NCBI GenBank assembly: GCA_964477735.1
Contig: CAYZFD010000003.1
Location: 9,330-73,329 of the forward strand
From: CAYZFD01 sp964477735
Lineage (GTDB): Bacteria > Bacteroidota > Bacteroidia > Flavobacteriales > Flavobacteriaceae
Length of the DNA stretch: 64,000 bases
Reading direction: 5' to 3'
The position numbers and the translations under genes are program-made. Every line of letters begins with the position of its first letter. Position 1 is the stretch's first letter. Shown here piece after piece: positions 55,978-64,000 of the stretch. Under the pieces are notes generated by a model. That model worked only from the letters and a program-made list of their open reading frames with translations, did not search any database and was not told the origin of the DNA.

Positions 55978-57154
55978 TTAAAAACCTAGACTGGCCAATT
56001 GTTTGACTTTATAATTAAAGCGAAGATACAACATTATGGATGAAGCTAGGAGACCAGAAAGTAAACCTATCCAAATTCCTGTAGCTTCTAGGGTTGTGAA
56101 CAACCCTAAATAAATTGAAATAGGAAATCCTACCATTCCATAGGCTACGAAAGTGATCCATGTGGGAATTTTTACGTCTTGAAGTCCTCTTAATGCGCCC
56201 AAAGTGACGGCCTGCATNNNNNNNNNNNNNNNNNNNNNNNNNNNNNNNNNNNNNNNNNNNNNNNNNNNNNNNNNNNNNNNNNNNNNNNNNNNNNNNNNNN
56301 NNNNNNNNNNNNNNNNNCGCAATTTGATTGGCTGCCTGAGGGTTTTTGCCGAGCAAACCGCTTAAAAAAACCGCGCCTACAAAAAAACTTACCTCAAAAA
56401 ACATTTGTAGAGCCGAGGGAAACCCCATTTGAAATAGTTTATAAAGGCGGTCTTTTTGGAGTTTTAGAAGTCCTATTTGGACGACAAAAAATCGCAATGT
56501 AGGTTTGGCATAAATTATAAAATATAGGCTTACCAACATAAATATTCTTGAAATTAGCGTGCCAATGGCAGCACCCACCACTCCTAATTTTGGGAATCCA
56601 AAAGATCCGAAAATGAGTAAATAATTCACTACAACATTCACAATGTTACCCACAAGCGTAGCATACATGGCATAGCGAGTTTTAGAAATGCCATCAGTAA
56701 ACTGCTTAAAAGCCTGAAAAAGAATCAATGGAAACAAAGAAACGGCAACCCATTGAAGGTAGGGCATTGCCAATATCACCACGGATTCTGGTTGCCCCAT
56801 AAAAAGTAAAATAGGTTTTGAAAACCAAACACCTAGAAACAATAACAACCCAAGAAAAAAACACCAAACCACCCCATGAGACAAGGTTTTTTTTGCTGAA
56901 TGATAATCCCCCGCTGCATCGGCTTCTGCTACCAACGGGGTAATGGCCATCGAGAAACCAATGCCAATTGACATCGCAATGTAAATCAGTGTATTGCCCA
57001 ACGAAATGGCAGCCAGTTCGGCCGTGCCCAATTGACCCACCATTACATTGTCAACAAATTGAACCAATGTGTGTCCAATCATGCTCACCATGACAGGAAA
57101 GGCCAACTGCATGTTTCTTGGAAACTCTTTGATGTAATTGCGCCAAAGTTTCAT
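55978..57154 (-). CDS. MATE-family efflux transporter, with a real sequence gap
   Basis: Multidrug/toxin exporter driven by Na+ or H+. The N-terminal part (56318-57154, 279 aa) starts MKLWRNYIKEFPRNMQLAFP and shows MATE hallmarks GHTLVQFVDNVMVGQLGTAELAA and LFQAFKQFTDGISKTRYA. After the gap the C-terminal 79 aa contain QAVTLGALRGLQDVKIPTWI. The two flanks do not repeat each other, and about 100 residues of a normal 440-460-aa MATE protein are absent, so real sequence is missing. No stop codon is implied; the gene is probably whole in the organism. Confidence 0.88.
56218..56317. other. 100-N assembly gap inside the MATE gene (sequence missing)
   Basis: Flanks differ, unlike the gaps at 4.6 and 53.0 kb. 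Comparison with the family suggests about 300 missing bases, so the length of 100 is a placeholder. Confidence 0.85.
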
Positions 57155-57180
57155 CTTAAATATGTTTGATCAAAAAACAT

Positions 57181-58599
57181 TTATTGATCTATGGCATTGG
57201 AATTCACTTGGTGATTAATGCCATAGGTATCGATCAAATATACCAACGAAGACATGGTGGCAGCTCCTAATTCTAGTTCTCTTTTATTGACGGCATCAAA
57301 GGTGTCAATTGCCGTATGATGATGGTCGAAATAACGTTGAGAATCGGGGCGTAAACCCGCCAAAACGTTATTGTTTTTTTTCAGTGGCCCAACATCTGCG
57401 CCACTACCTCCTCTTTCAAAAAAATGGATGAGATAAGGCTTAAACAAGGGTTTCCAAGCCAGTATCTGCTCAAAAGCCTGTGGAGAGCAATCGAATGAAA
57501 AACCACGAGGAGTGAATCCACCCGCATCGGATTCGAGTGCAAAAACATGGTTTTCATTGTTCAAAGCTGCAGCTTCGGCATAGGCTCTACCACCTCTTAG
57601 TCCGTTTTCTTCATTCATAAATAACACCACACGCAGCGTGCGTTTTGGACGATAGCCAGTTTGTTTAAAAAGACGAAGTACTTCCATGGATTGTACTACA
57701 CCTGCTCCGTCGTCGTGAGCACCGTCGCCCAAGTCCCAAGAATCTAAATGTCCCCCAACAACCATGATCTCGTCGGGGTGTGTGCTGCCTTTTATTTCTC
57801 CAATTACATTATAGGAATCCACATCGGGGTAAAGCTGACAGTGCTGGCGCAACATAAATTTAAGCTTTGGGTTGATTTTTAGTAATGAGCTTAGTTTTTC
57901 GGCAGCATTGGTGCTGATGGCTGCAGCTGGAATGCGCTGGCTATCAGGTAAATCTCCGTAACTCATAGACCCTGTGTGGGGATAGTCATCGAGTCTAAGG
58001 TTCATTGAACGCACAATTACACCAATGGCTCCATAGGCAGCGGCCTCACGAGCACCATCATAGCGTTGATTCACACAACCACCATAGGCAGTAAATGTGC
58101 TGATGACATTGGCCTGCATAGGTCTGTTATAAAAAACTATTTTTCCATCAATGGCTTTTTTACCCAATTTTTTAAGGTCTTCGAAATTTTGAACTTCAAC
58201 AACTTCTGCCTTAATACCAACAGAGGGTGTTGCAACAGATCCACCGAGTGCACAAACAGGCACATTGAAAGTGACTCCTGGTTGTGTTTCAATAAAAGCA
58301 AATTCTTTAGAGCCTCTAACCCATTTGGGAACCTTAACTTTTTGAAGCCAAACTCGATCTAAACCCAACTGAGTGAGTTCGTTTTTTGCCCATTCAACTG
58401 CCCATTCTGCCTGAACAGACCCTGAAAGACGTCCGCCTATTTCGTTAGACAGATAATCTAGCCAATCGTAGGCCTTTCCATTTAGAAGGGCGGTATCGTA
58501 AATTTTTCGAATTTGTGTTGCATCTTGAGCTGTTTGCCCAAAGGCAAATGGGGTGTTTATAAAAGAAAAAATTAAGCAACATATAAAAACTCTCATCAT
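57181..58599 (-). CDS. secreted M28-family metallopeptidase
   Basis: The 472-aa protein has a signal peptide (RVFICCLIFSFINTPFAFGQ), a PA (protease-associated) insert in the middle, and an M28 peptidase core with zinc ligands in VVGGHLDSWD, GAHDDGAG, NEENG (Glu), ESDAGG and HHHTAID. It resembles carboxypeptidase Q-like dipeptidases. Probably acts in the periplasm or outside the cell to feed on peptides. It lies 3 bases after the NtrC-like gene. Confidence 0.92.
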   Translation of the reverse strand: MMRVFICCLIFSFINTPFAFGQTAQDATQIRKIYDTALLNGKAYDWLDYLSNEIGGRLSGSVQAEWAVEWAKNELTQLGLDRVWLQKVKVPKWVRGSKEFAFIETQPGVTFNVPVCALGGSVATPSVGIKAEVVEVQNFEDLKKLGKKAIDGKIVFYNRPMQANVISTFTAYGGCVNQRYDGAREAAAYGAIGVIVRSMNLRLDDYPHTGSMSYGDLPDSQRIPAAAISTNAAEKLSSLLKINPKLKFMLRQHCQLYPDVDSYNVIGEIKGSTHPDEIMVVGGHLDSWDLGDGAHDDGAGVVQSMEVLRLFKQTGYRPKRTLRVVLFMNEENGLRGGRAYAEAAALNNENHVFALESDAGGFTPRGFSFDCSPQAFEQILAWKPLFKPYLIHFFERGGSGADVGPLKKNNNVLAGLRPDSQRYFDHHHTAIDTFDAVNKRELELGAATMSSLVYLIDTYGINHQVNSNAIDQ

Positions 58600-58602
58600 A
58601 TT

Positions 58603-59763
58603 TTAATTTACATATTTTTCTACGTCTTCTTTGGTGATTTCATCACCAGCCAAAATTAAGAGACGCTCTACAACATTTCGCAATTGGCGTACGTTTCCTG
58701 GCCATTGGTGTTTTTGAAGTGAAACGAGCGCTGATTTATGAATTTTCTTTGGGGTTGTTTTATGCTCCTTCGCCATTTGGGTGATGAAAAAATCAACCAA
58801 TAAAGGAATATCTGATCGACGCTGATTTAGTGGGGGTACAGCAATTTCAATAACGGCCAAACGATGAAACAAGTCCTCTCTAAACCTTTGTTCTTGAATT
58901 TCAAGAATTAAATTTTTATTTGTAGCCGCCAACACTCGAACATCGACCGAAATATCTTTATCGCTCCCAACTCTTTGTACTTTATGTTCTTGAAGTGCAC
59001 GTAGCACCTTGGCTTGAGCAGCAAAGCTCATATCCCCTATTTCATCTAAAAAAATGGTTCCTCCATTGGCAGCTTCAAATTTTCCTGCACGGTCTTTTAC
59101 GGCCGAAGTAAATGAGCCTTTAACATGCCCAAACAGTTCGCTTTCAATGAGTTCTGAAGGGATAGCGGCACAATTTACTTCGATGAAAGGCCCTGAATTT
59201 CTAAGGCTTTGTTCGTGAATGCTGTGGGCCACCAATTCTTTTCCACTCCCATTGGGACCCGTTATGAGGATTCTAGCGTTGGTGGGCGCAACTTTTTCAA
59301 TCAACCTATAAATCTCCTCCATAGCCTCAGAGTTTCCGACCATGGTATAGTCGCTTTTTTTGGTGGAGATGGTTTTCTTTATTTTAGGGCTAGCATCCTT
59401 ACTTTTTAAAGCCCCTCTAACAGCATTAATCAATCGATTTAAATCTGGTGGTTTTGAAATATAATCAAAGGCACCTAATCTCATGCAGGCCACAGCGGTC
59501 TCTAAGTCACCATGCCCAGAAATCATAACTACAGGAAGTGATGGATGACTTTGGCGCAACTCTTGAAGGACTTCTACACCATCCATTTTGGGCATCTTTA
59601 TGTCACACAAAACCATGTCGATGGCTTCATTTTGTGCAATCTGAACACCACTTATCCCATTATCAGCCTCAGAAATTTTATATGATTTGTCTTCCTCTTG
59701 TAGTATTTTGGTTAAAACACGCCTTATAGCAGCTTCGTCTTCAATAATAAGTATATGGGCCAT
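58603..59763 (-). CDS. NtrC-type sigma-54 activator lacking a DNA-binding domain
   Basis: The 386-aa protein has a receiver domain ([14 protein letters not shown], phospho-Asp in [21 protein letters not shown]) and an AAA+ module (Walker [33 protein letters not shown], Walker [14 protein letters not shown]-finger [11 protein letters not shown]). It ends at [13 protein letters not shown], right after the AAA+ lid, with no Fis-type helix-turn-helix. The GAFTGA loop that touches sigma-54 reads GSFTSA. It probably acts without site-specific binding. The sensor kinase is not adjacent. Confidence 0.9.
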   Translation of the reverse strand: MAHILIIEDEAAIRRVLTKILQEEDKSYKISEADNGISGVQIAQNEAIDMVLCDIKMPKMDGVEVLQELRQSHPSLPVVMISGHGDLETAVACMRLGAFDYISKPPDLNRLINAVRGALKSKDASPKIKKTISTKKSDYTMVGNSEAMEEIYRLIEKVAPTNARILITGPNGSGKELVAHSIHEQSLRNSGPFIEVNCAAIPSELIESELFGHVKGSFTSAVKDRAGKFEAANGGTIFLDEIGDMSFAAQAKVLRALQEHKVQRVGSDKDISVDVRVLAATNKNLILEIQEQRFREDLFHRLAVIEIAVPPLNQRRSDIPLLVDFFITQMAKEHKTTPKKIHKSALVSLQKHQWPGNVRQLRNVVERLLILAGDEITKEDVEKYVN

Positions 59764-59767
59764 AGAT

Positions 59768-60592
59768 TTAGGAATTTTTCATGTGAACAACACGTTGAGG
59801 AAATGGTATTTCAATATTGTTTTCTTTAAAGAGTCTATCGATTGCAAACCTAACATCGCTTTTCCTAAGGTTAGATTCAAAACTATTGTTGATCGCAAAA
59901 ACCAATCTAAAGTTTAAGCTGCTTTCGCCAAAATCCATAAAAAGCACAACAGGTTCTGGTTTTTTCAAAAGATGTTTTTGTTCTTTAGCCGCCTTGAGCA
60001 AAACTTCTTTCACAAGCTGAACATCTGACCCATAAGCTACACCCACGTCGATGTGTTCACGAGTAACAATTCCGTTTTCGGTCCAGTTATATAAAATAGA
60101 AGTGAGGTATTTATGGTTTGGAATGATCAATACCCTATTGTCGAAAGTTACGGCCCTTGTTGTGCGAAGTTTAATGTTTTCGACACGCCCCACTTTACCG
60201 TCAATTTCTACAATATCGCCTACATGAACAGATTGATCAGACAGAATAAAAATACCCGAAATAATATCCTGAAAAAAGGTTTGTAGCGCAAAACCAATAC
60301 CGACCAACAAAGCTGCCGAAGCAGTAAACAGCGCTGTGAGATTGAACCCGAGCGATTGTAATGATATCAACACAACAAGTGTGTAAACAAAATAATTAAG
60401 AAAAGAAAACACAGACTTAAACTTCAGTTGGCTATCTTGTGTGAGTCTTCTGTAAACAATTCTTTTGATCAAACGCATCAAAAGTGTCGTGATCAACAAA
60501 ACCAAGCTTATGATTAAAATGACTTTTATACTGATGTAATGATCCCCAAATAAATGGATTGGCTTGTTTAGAAAATCTTTAATTTCCCTCAT
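59768..60592 (-). CDS. MscS-family mechanosensitive channel
   Basis: The 274-aa protein has three membrane helices (about 20-40, 60-80, 85-110), a pore helix with AALLVGIGFALQTFFQDIISG, the beta domain VGDIVEIDGKVGRVENIKLRTT, and a C-terminal alpha/beta domain. It matches the small MscS type, a safety valve against osmotic downshock. It lies 4 bases upstream of the NtrC-like gene on the same strand. Confidence 0.93.
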   Translation of the reverse strand: MREIKDFLNKPIHLFGDHYISIKVILIISLVLLITTLLMRLIKRIVYRRLTQDSQLKFKSVFSFLNYFVYTLVVLISLQSLGFNLTALFTASAALLVGIGFALQTFFQDIISGIFILSDQSVHVGDIVEIDGKVGRVENIKLRTTRAVTFDNRVLIIPNHKYLTSILYNWTENGIVTREHIDVGVAYGSDVQLVKEVLLKAAKEQKHLLKKPEPVVLFMDFGESSLNFRLVFAINNSFESNLRKSDVRFAIDRLFKENNIEIPFPQRVVHMKNS

Positions 60593-60644
60593 GTTAACTT
60601 GATTTTATATTGGATAAAAATACAAAAAGGTTTGTTTGCTTTTT

Positions 60645-60685
60645 TAAAAAACAAAACCCACCCTTAAACAAAGTTTAAGGATGGG
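60645..60685 (-). terminator. rho-independent terminator of grpE-dnaJ
   Basis: Minus strand: CCCATCCTTAAAC, loop TTT, GTTTAAGGGTGGG (one mismatch, stem of 13, 60657-60685), followed by TTTTGTTTTTT. It stands about 90 bases after the dnaJ stop. Confidence 0.85.
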
Positions 60686-60772
60686 AAAAAATTGCTATGA
60701 AAAAGAAAAATACTTTAGAAGTTCTAAAGCATTTTCAAATATAAATGTTTTTTTTAAAACCAAGCCTATAAA

Positions 60773-61636
60773 TTAAGAAAACATGTCTTTGACTTTCTCA
60801 AAGAATGATTTTTCATCCTTTTCTGGAGCAGGTGAAAAATTTTCGTCATCGAGCATGGATTCAAAAAATGACTTTTGTTTTTTGTTTAGTGTTTTTGGAG
60901 TCCAAACATTGACATGGACCAATAGGTCGCCTGTTCCATAACCATTCAAACTTGGCACACCCTTACCTCTTAGTCTTAATATTTTTCCTGATTGAATCCC
61001 AGATTCAAGTTTAATTCTGACTTTGCTGCCCACCAAATCGATATCTTTAGTGGTGCCTAAAACAGCTTCTGAGAAACTGATGTAAATATCCAAGTGAAGA
61101 TTGTTGCCTTCTCTGGCCAAAGTGGGGTGTCCTGAAACTTCTAACAAAACAATTAGATCGCCATCTACTCCTTGGCCAGGTGCCGCATTTCCTTTTCCAG
61201 AAACTTTGAGCTGCATGCCGTCTTCAACACCTGCTGGAATTTTAATTGAAACCGTTTCCTCTTGTGTAATCATACCTTGGGCATCAGCACCACTAGGTCT
61301 TTTGTCTAGCATTTGGCCAGCACCCGAGCAACTGCTACAAGTTGTGGCGGTTTGCATTCTTCCAAGAATTGTGTTGGTGATTCGATTCACTTGCCCACTT
61401 CCGTTACATGTTGCACATGTCTTATAGGTGACCCCAGGGGCTTGCACACGACGTTTCACTTTCACTTTCTTGTCGGCTCCTTTTACAACTTCTTCAAGGG
61501 AGAGTTTTACACGAATTCTAAGATTGCTACCCTTCACGCGACGCTGACCTCTTTCGAAGCCCCCAAAACCACCACCAAAAGCTGAACCAAAAATATCTCC
61601 AAACTGGCTAAAAATATCATCCATATTCATGCCACC
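60773..61636 (-). CDS. dnaJ: DnaJ, N-terminal J-domain lost in an assembly gap
   Basis: The visible 287 aa begin in the G/F-rich region (MNMDDIFSQFGDIFGSAFGG) and continue through the C-terminal substrate domains (GVEDGMQLKVSGKGNAAPG, FSEAVLGTTKDIDL, GKILRLRGKGVPSLNGYGTG). The zinc-finger region has only two CxxCxGxG motifs (CATCNGSG and CSSCSGAG) instead of four. The J-domain with its HPD motif should lie in the N run just upstream. It is the DnaK co-chaperone, encoded after grpE. Confidence 0.9.
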   Translation of the reverse strand, partial: GGMNMDDIFSQFGDIFGSAFGGGFGGFERGQRRVKGSNLRIRVKLSLEEVVKGADKKVKVKRRVQAPGVTYKTCATCNGSGQVNRITNTILGRMQTATTCSSCSGAGQMLDKRPSGADAQGMITQEETVSIKIPAGVEDGMQLKVSGKGNAAPGQGVDGDLIVLLEVSGHPTLAREGNNLHLDIYISFSEAVLGTTKDIDLVGSKVRIKLESGIQSGKILRLRGKGVPSLNGYGTGDLLVHVNVWTPKTLNKKQKSFFESMLDDENFSPAPEKDEKSFFEKVKDMFS

Positions 61637-61736
61637 NNNNNNNNNNNNNNNNNNNNNNNNNNNNNNNNNNNNNNNNNNNNNNNNNNNNNNNNNNNNNNNN
61701 NNNNNNNNNNNNNNNNNNNNNNNNNNNNNNNNNNNN
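61637..61736. other. 100-N assembly gap across the grpE-dnaJ junction (sequence missing)
   Basis: Flanks do not repeat. The end of grpE (about 10 residues and stop) and the start of dnaJ (about 75-90 residues with the J-domain) are absent, so roughly 300 bases are missing. A single reading frame through the Ns is an artefact and not a GrpE-DnaJ fusion. Confidence 0.88.
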
Positions 61737-62221
61737 GGGTATCGAATTATTTTTTCTCCTAACTTGTACCCCACTTCAACAACGTCAATTATTGCACCCT
61801 TAAGATGCTCCTCTGGCGCAGGAATTTGTGTGATGGCCTCATGTTGGTCGGCATCGAACAAATCTCCTTTCTTCACCTCAACAACATGGAGTCCATTGTT
61901 TTTGAGTGTTTCAATAAATTTATTTTGAATGAGTGAAACGCCATCAACCAATGCCTTTTCTTCAGATTTTTGAAGTTCTACCATGGCACGTTGAAAATCG
62001 TCCGCAACAGGAAGCATGGCCGTCATCAACTCCTGGCCAGCGGTTTTGAATAATTCAATACGTTCCTTTGTAGTTCTTTTTTTGTAATTTTCAAATTCAG
62101 CAAATAAGCGCAAAAACTTTTCTTTTTCGGCAGCCAATTGTTGCTCAAGGAGTTTTATCGGATCTTCCTTTTCCTCTTGGGGCTTTGCTTCTTTATCTTT
62201 CTTTTTAGCGGTTTTTGCCAT
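61737..62221 (-). CDS. grpE: nucleotide exchange factor GrpE, C-terminus lost in an assembly gap
   Basis: The visible 161 aa cover a charged N-terminal tail (lysine/glutamate rich), the long dimer helix (KEKFLRLFAEFENYKKRTTKE), and the beta domain (DQHEAITQIPAPEEHLKGAIID, VVEVGYKLGEKIIR). It releases ADP from DnaK. Its start has a good promoter (TTG-N21-TAATTTTG). About ten residues at the end are missing. Confidence 0.94.
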
Positions 62222-62247
62222 TTTAATTGTATTTTTTTTGCAAGTGG

Positions 62248-62279
62248 CAAAATTACTGCCAATTGTGTATAAGTGTCAA
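62248..62279 (-). promoter_or_regulatory. grpE-dnaJ promoter
   Basis: Minus strand: TTG (62277-62279, within TTGACA), 21 bases, TAATTTTG (62248-62255), about 27 bases before the grpE ATG. Fits TTG-N17-23-TAnnTTTG. Confidence 0.7.
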
Positions 62280-62283
62280 ATTG

Positions 62284-63204
62284 TCATACTTGTTTTTTTT
62301 CAAGAAGATCTTGGAGTGCTGCTTCAATGGATGAAAACTGAAAGCGAAAACCTTTTTTAATGATTTTTTCTGATGAAACAAACTGACTCTGAAACATCAA
62401 TTGAGACATCTCCCCCATTATTAAATCCATAAAAAATTTAGGGATGGAAGGTAGCCACAGTGGTTTTTTTAAACATTTGGCAATTTGGATAGTTAAAAAC
62501 TTGTTTGAAACAGGTTTGGGGGCTACCGCATTAAAAACTCCCGAGTGATTATGCACTGCCAAAAACAAAAAAGCTGCGGTCAGGTCTTTGATATGAATCC
62601 ATGATTGATATTGTTGTCCATGCCCAAACCAAGCACCCAACCCCCATTTAATAGGCAACATAATTGAAGGTAAGGCGCCCCCTGATAAGGCAAGTACAAG
62701 TCCTATTCTGAGTTTCGCAACATTTATGTTTTGCATCTCGAATTCGTCAACAGCTTTTTCCCATTCCTGAACAACAGTGGCTAAAAAAGAGGTGTTGCTG
62801 GGCAAATCAGTCTCTGTTTGCACTTGAGTCAAGTGATCCTTGTAAATGCCAATGGCAGAGGCTGAAACAATTTGCTTCACCTGGTGTTTATTTGTTTTTT
62901 TTAAACCCTCTAAAAGAGTTTTTGTGGTGTTTAGCCTGCTCTCTAATATTTCATTTTTATAGGCTTTTGTCCATCGTTTTGATACTGTGGCTCCTGCCAA
63001 ATGAACAATGACCTCTACCCCATCAAAACAATCCCTATCGATTGAATTGTTTTTTGGATCCCACACAAAACCTTTCGCATTATTGAAGGTGTTTAATCCT
63101 GCTTTTCTTGTTGTTAGAAAATGAACCTGGTGCCCTGCTTCCAAAACTGAATTCGTAAAATTACGGCCAACGAGTCCAGTTGCTCCAGTGATTAAAAATT
63201 TCAT
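62284..63204 (-). CDS. TIGR01777-family NAD(P)-dependent epimerase-like protein
   Basis: The 306-aa protein begins with a Rossmann motif (MKFLITGATGLVGRNFTNSV) and has VIVHLAGATVSKRW and SASAIGIYKD typical of the TIGR01777 (YfcH-like) SDR group, with a C-terminal DUF1731-like tail (LPSIPKFFMDLIMGEMSQL). Reaction unknown; family members are linked to cell division inhibition in some papers without firm proof. The ATG at 63204 starts directly at the Rossmann strand. Confidence 0.88.
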   Translation of the reverse strand: MKFLITGATGLVGRNFTNSVLEAGHQVHFLTTRKAGLNTFNNAKGFVWDPKNNSIDRDCFDGVEVIVHLAGATVSKRWTKAYKNEILESRLNTTKTLLEGLKKTNKHQVKQIVSASAIGIYKDHLTQVQTETDLPSNTSFLATVVQEWEKAVDEFEMQNINVAKLRIGLVLALSGGALPSIMLPIKWGLGAWFGHGQQYQSWIHIKDLTAAFLFLAVHNHSGVFNAVAPKPVSNKFLTIQIAKCLKKPLWLPSIPKFFMDLIMGEMSQLMFQSQFVSSEKIIKKGFRFQFSSIEAALQDLLEKKQV

Positions 63205-63293
63205 AGATTTTTTTTGCAAATTACCAATATTCAATCAAACAATTGAACCTAATGGCTTAATTTTGTACATTCGTTAAACCAAACATACCAAAG

Positions 63294-64000
63294 ATGATCG
63301 TTGAAAAAACCCAACAATCAAAACTCAGCACTCTAAATTTGAATGATTTGCCTTTTGGCAGTGTTTTTACAGATCACATGTTGGTCTGTCATTATAAAAA
63401 TGGGCATTGGGGAGAACCAATGATTACACCCTACAAACCCCTTACTATCGATCCATCAGCCAGAGTTTTTCATTATGGTCAAGCTATTTTTGAGGGTATG
63501 AAAGCCTATAAAGACGCTGAAAACAACATTTGGATGTTTCGACCAAAGGATAATTTTGAGCGCTTCAACAAGTCATCGGTACGATTAGCCATTCCTGAAA
63601 TTCCCGAGGAGGTTTTCATGAATGGGATTGCCACCCTCCTGCGATTAGACGCCGATTGGATTCCATCTGGAAAAGGAAAGTCCATATACATCAGACCCTT
63701 TGTTTTTGCTTCGCAATCGGGTGTTCAAGCCTCTGCTGCTAATGAATACACTTTTATGACCATTTGTGCTCCTGCAGATGCCTATTATGGCGGGGAACTG
63801 AGAGTTAAAATTGCTGATCATTTCAGTAGAGCAGCTAGCGGAGGTGTTGGATATGCTAAGGCCGCCGGAAATTACGCCGCTTCCTTCTATCCCACTTCCT
63901 TGGCTATTGAAGAAGGATATCAACAAATTATTTGGACCGATGCCAACGAACATGCCTATTTGGAAGAAGCGGGCACGATGAATTTGTTTTTTAGAATTGG
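63294..64000 (+). CDS. ilvE: branched-chain amino acid aminotransferase, cut by the window end
   Basis: The last step of leucine, isoleucine and valine synthesis. The visible 235 aa (start MIVEKTQQSKLSTLNLNDLP) match the long BCAT form: PLTIDPSARVFHYGQAIFEGMKAY, FRPKDNFERFNKSSVRLAIP, YIRPFVFASQ, and the PLP lysine in GVGYAKAAGNYAAS near 197. The frame is open to the edge with no stop. It is divergent from the TIGR01777 gene (89 bases between starts); a TAATTTTG box lies about 27 bases before the ATG. Confidence 0.94.
   Translation, partial: MIVEKTQQSKLSTLNLNDLPFGSVFTDHMLVCHYKNGHWGEPMITPYKPLTIDPSARVFHYGQAIFEGMKAYKDAENNIWMFRPKDNFERFNKSSVRLAIPEIPEEVFMNGIATLLRLDADWIPSGKGKSIYIRPFVFASQSGVQASAANEYTFMTICAPADAYYGGELRVKIADHFSRAASGGVGYAKAAGNYAASFYPTSLAIEEGYQQIIWTDANEHAYLEEAGTMNLFFRI

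Noticed and set aside
60773..62221. A GrpE-DnaJ fusion protein
   Set aside because: The continuous frame passes through 100 Ns; the GrpE end and the DnaJ J-domain are missing, so the join is artificial.
1..64000. CRISPR arrays, tRNA or rRNA genes, insertion sequences
   Set aside because: No regularly spaced direct repeats, cloverleaf candidates, rRNA segments or transposase frames were recognised on reading both strands.

Overview
The window looks like a chromosome fragment of a marine-type member of the Bacteroidota, class Flavobacteriia. The evidence is concordant: TonB-type outer-membrane barrel, two type IX secretion genes (porQ, porD), a Bacteroidota-type RNA polymerase omega, BamD, an RprX/RprY-like two-component pair, a full menaquinone gene set, promoters of the TTTG-N19-TAnnTTTG kind, and almost no Shine-Dalgarno sequences. 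Coding density is very high. I saw no tRNA, rRNA, CRISPR array, transposon or prophage. Four runs of exactly 100 N mark assembly joins; two of them sit between identical 55-base ends, so the interrupted genes are really intact.

Layout. 0-6 kb: end of a TonB-dependent outer-membrane protein, a 53-aa membrane protein, fumC, a 59-aa membrane protein, and an acyl-CoA carboxylase carboxyltransferase. 6-15 kb, minus strand: menaquinone synthesis genes menE, menC, menA, menB, menD, an isochorismate synthase and a hotdog thioesterase, with a CPBP protease, a SPOR-domain protein and a DUF2853 protein between them. 15-21 kb: dnaK, a small secreted NTF2-like protein, panB-rluA, and a TPR-like protein. 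21-25 kb: leuA-leuC-leuD-leuB, closed by a strong terminator shared with rpsA. 25-33 kb: rpsA with a structured leader, a BON-LysM protein, and the lon-porQ-cmk run.

32-40 kb: a GIN-domain beta-helix protein, an MFS permease, an M48 lipoprotein protease, an alpha/beta hydrolase followed by two msrB genes, lpdA, aroQ and a XerD-type recombinase. 40-50 kb is one minus-strand run, transcribed from a good promoter before bamD: bamD, rpoZ, coaBC, porD, recN, fabI, a YbbR-like protein, coaE, and the RprX/RprY pair. 50-53 kb, plus strand: SIMPL protein, aquaporin, an AT-rich methyltransferase that looks foreign, and msrA. 53-64 kb, minus strand: an LtaS/sulfatase-type membrane enzyme with a PAP2 phosphatase, a 77-aa protein, a MATE exporter, an M28 peptidase, an NtrC-like regulator without a DNA-binding domain, an MscS channel, grpE-dnaJ and a TIGR01777 epimerase; the window ends inside a plus-strand branched-chain aminotransferase.

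Most genes are housekeeping. The strongest candidate for something undescribed is the rpsA 5' leader at 27073-27180: two perfect 8-bp hairpins whose loops carry perfectly complementary 7-mers (a possible kissing interaction), placed right at the predicted transcript start. This suggests a cis-acting autoregulatory RNA for ribosomal protein S1. Other items worth a look are an HTH-less NtrC-type activator, a DnaJ with half the usual zinc motifs, probable leaderless promoters at xerD and menI, and convergent gene pairs with interlocked stop codons.
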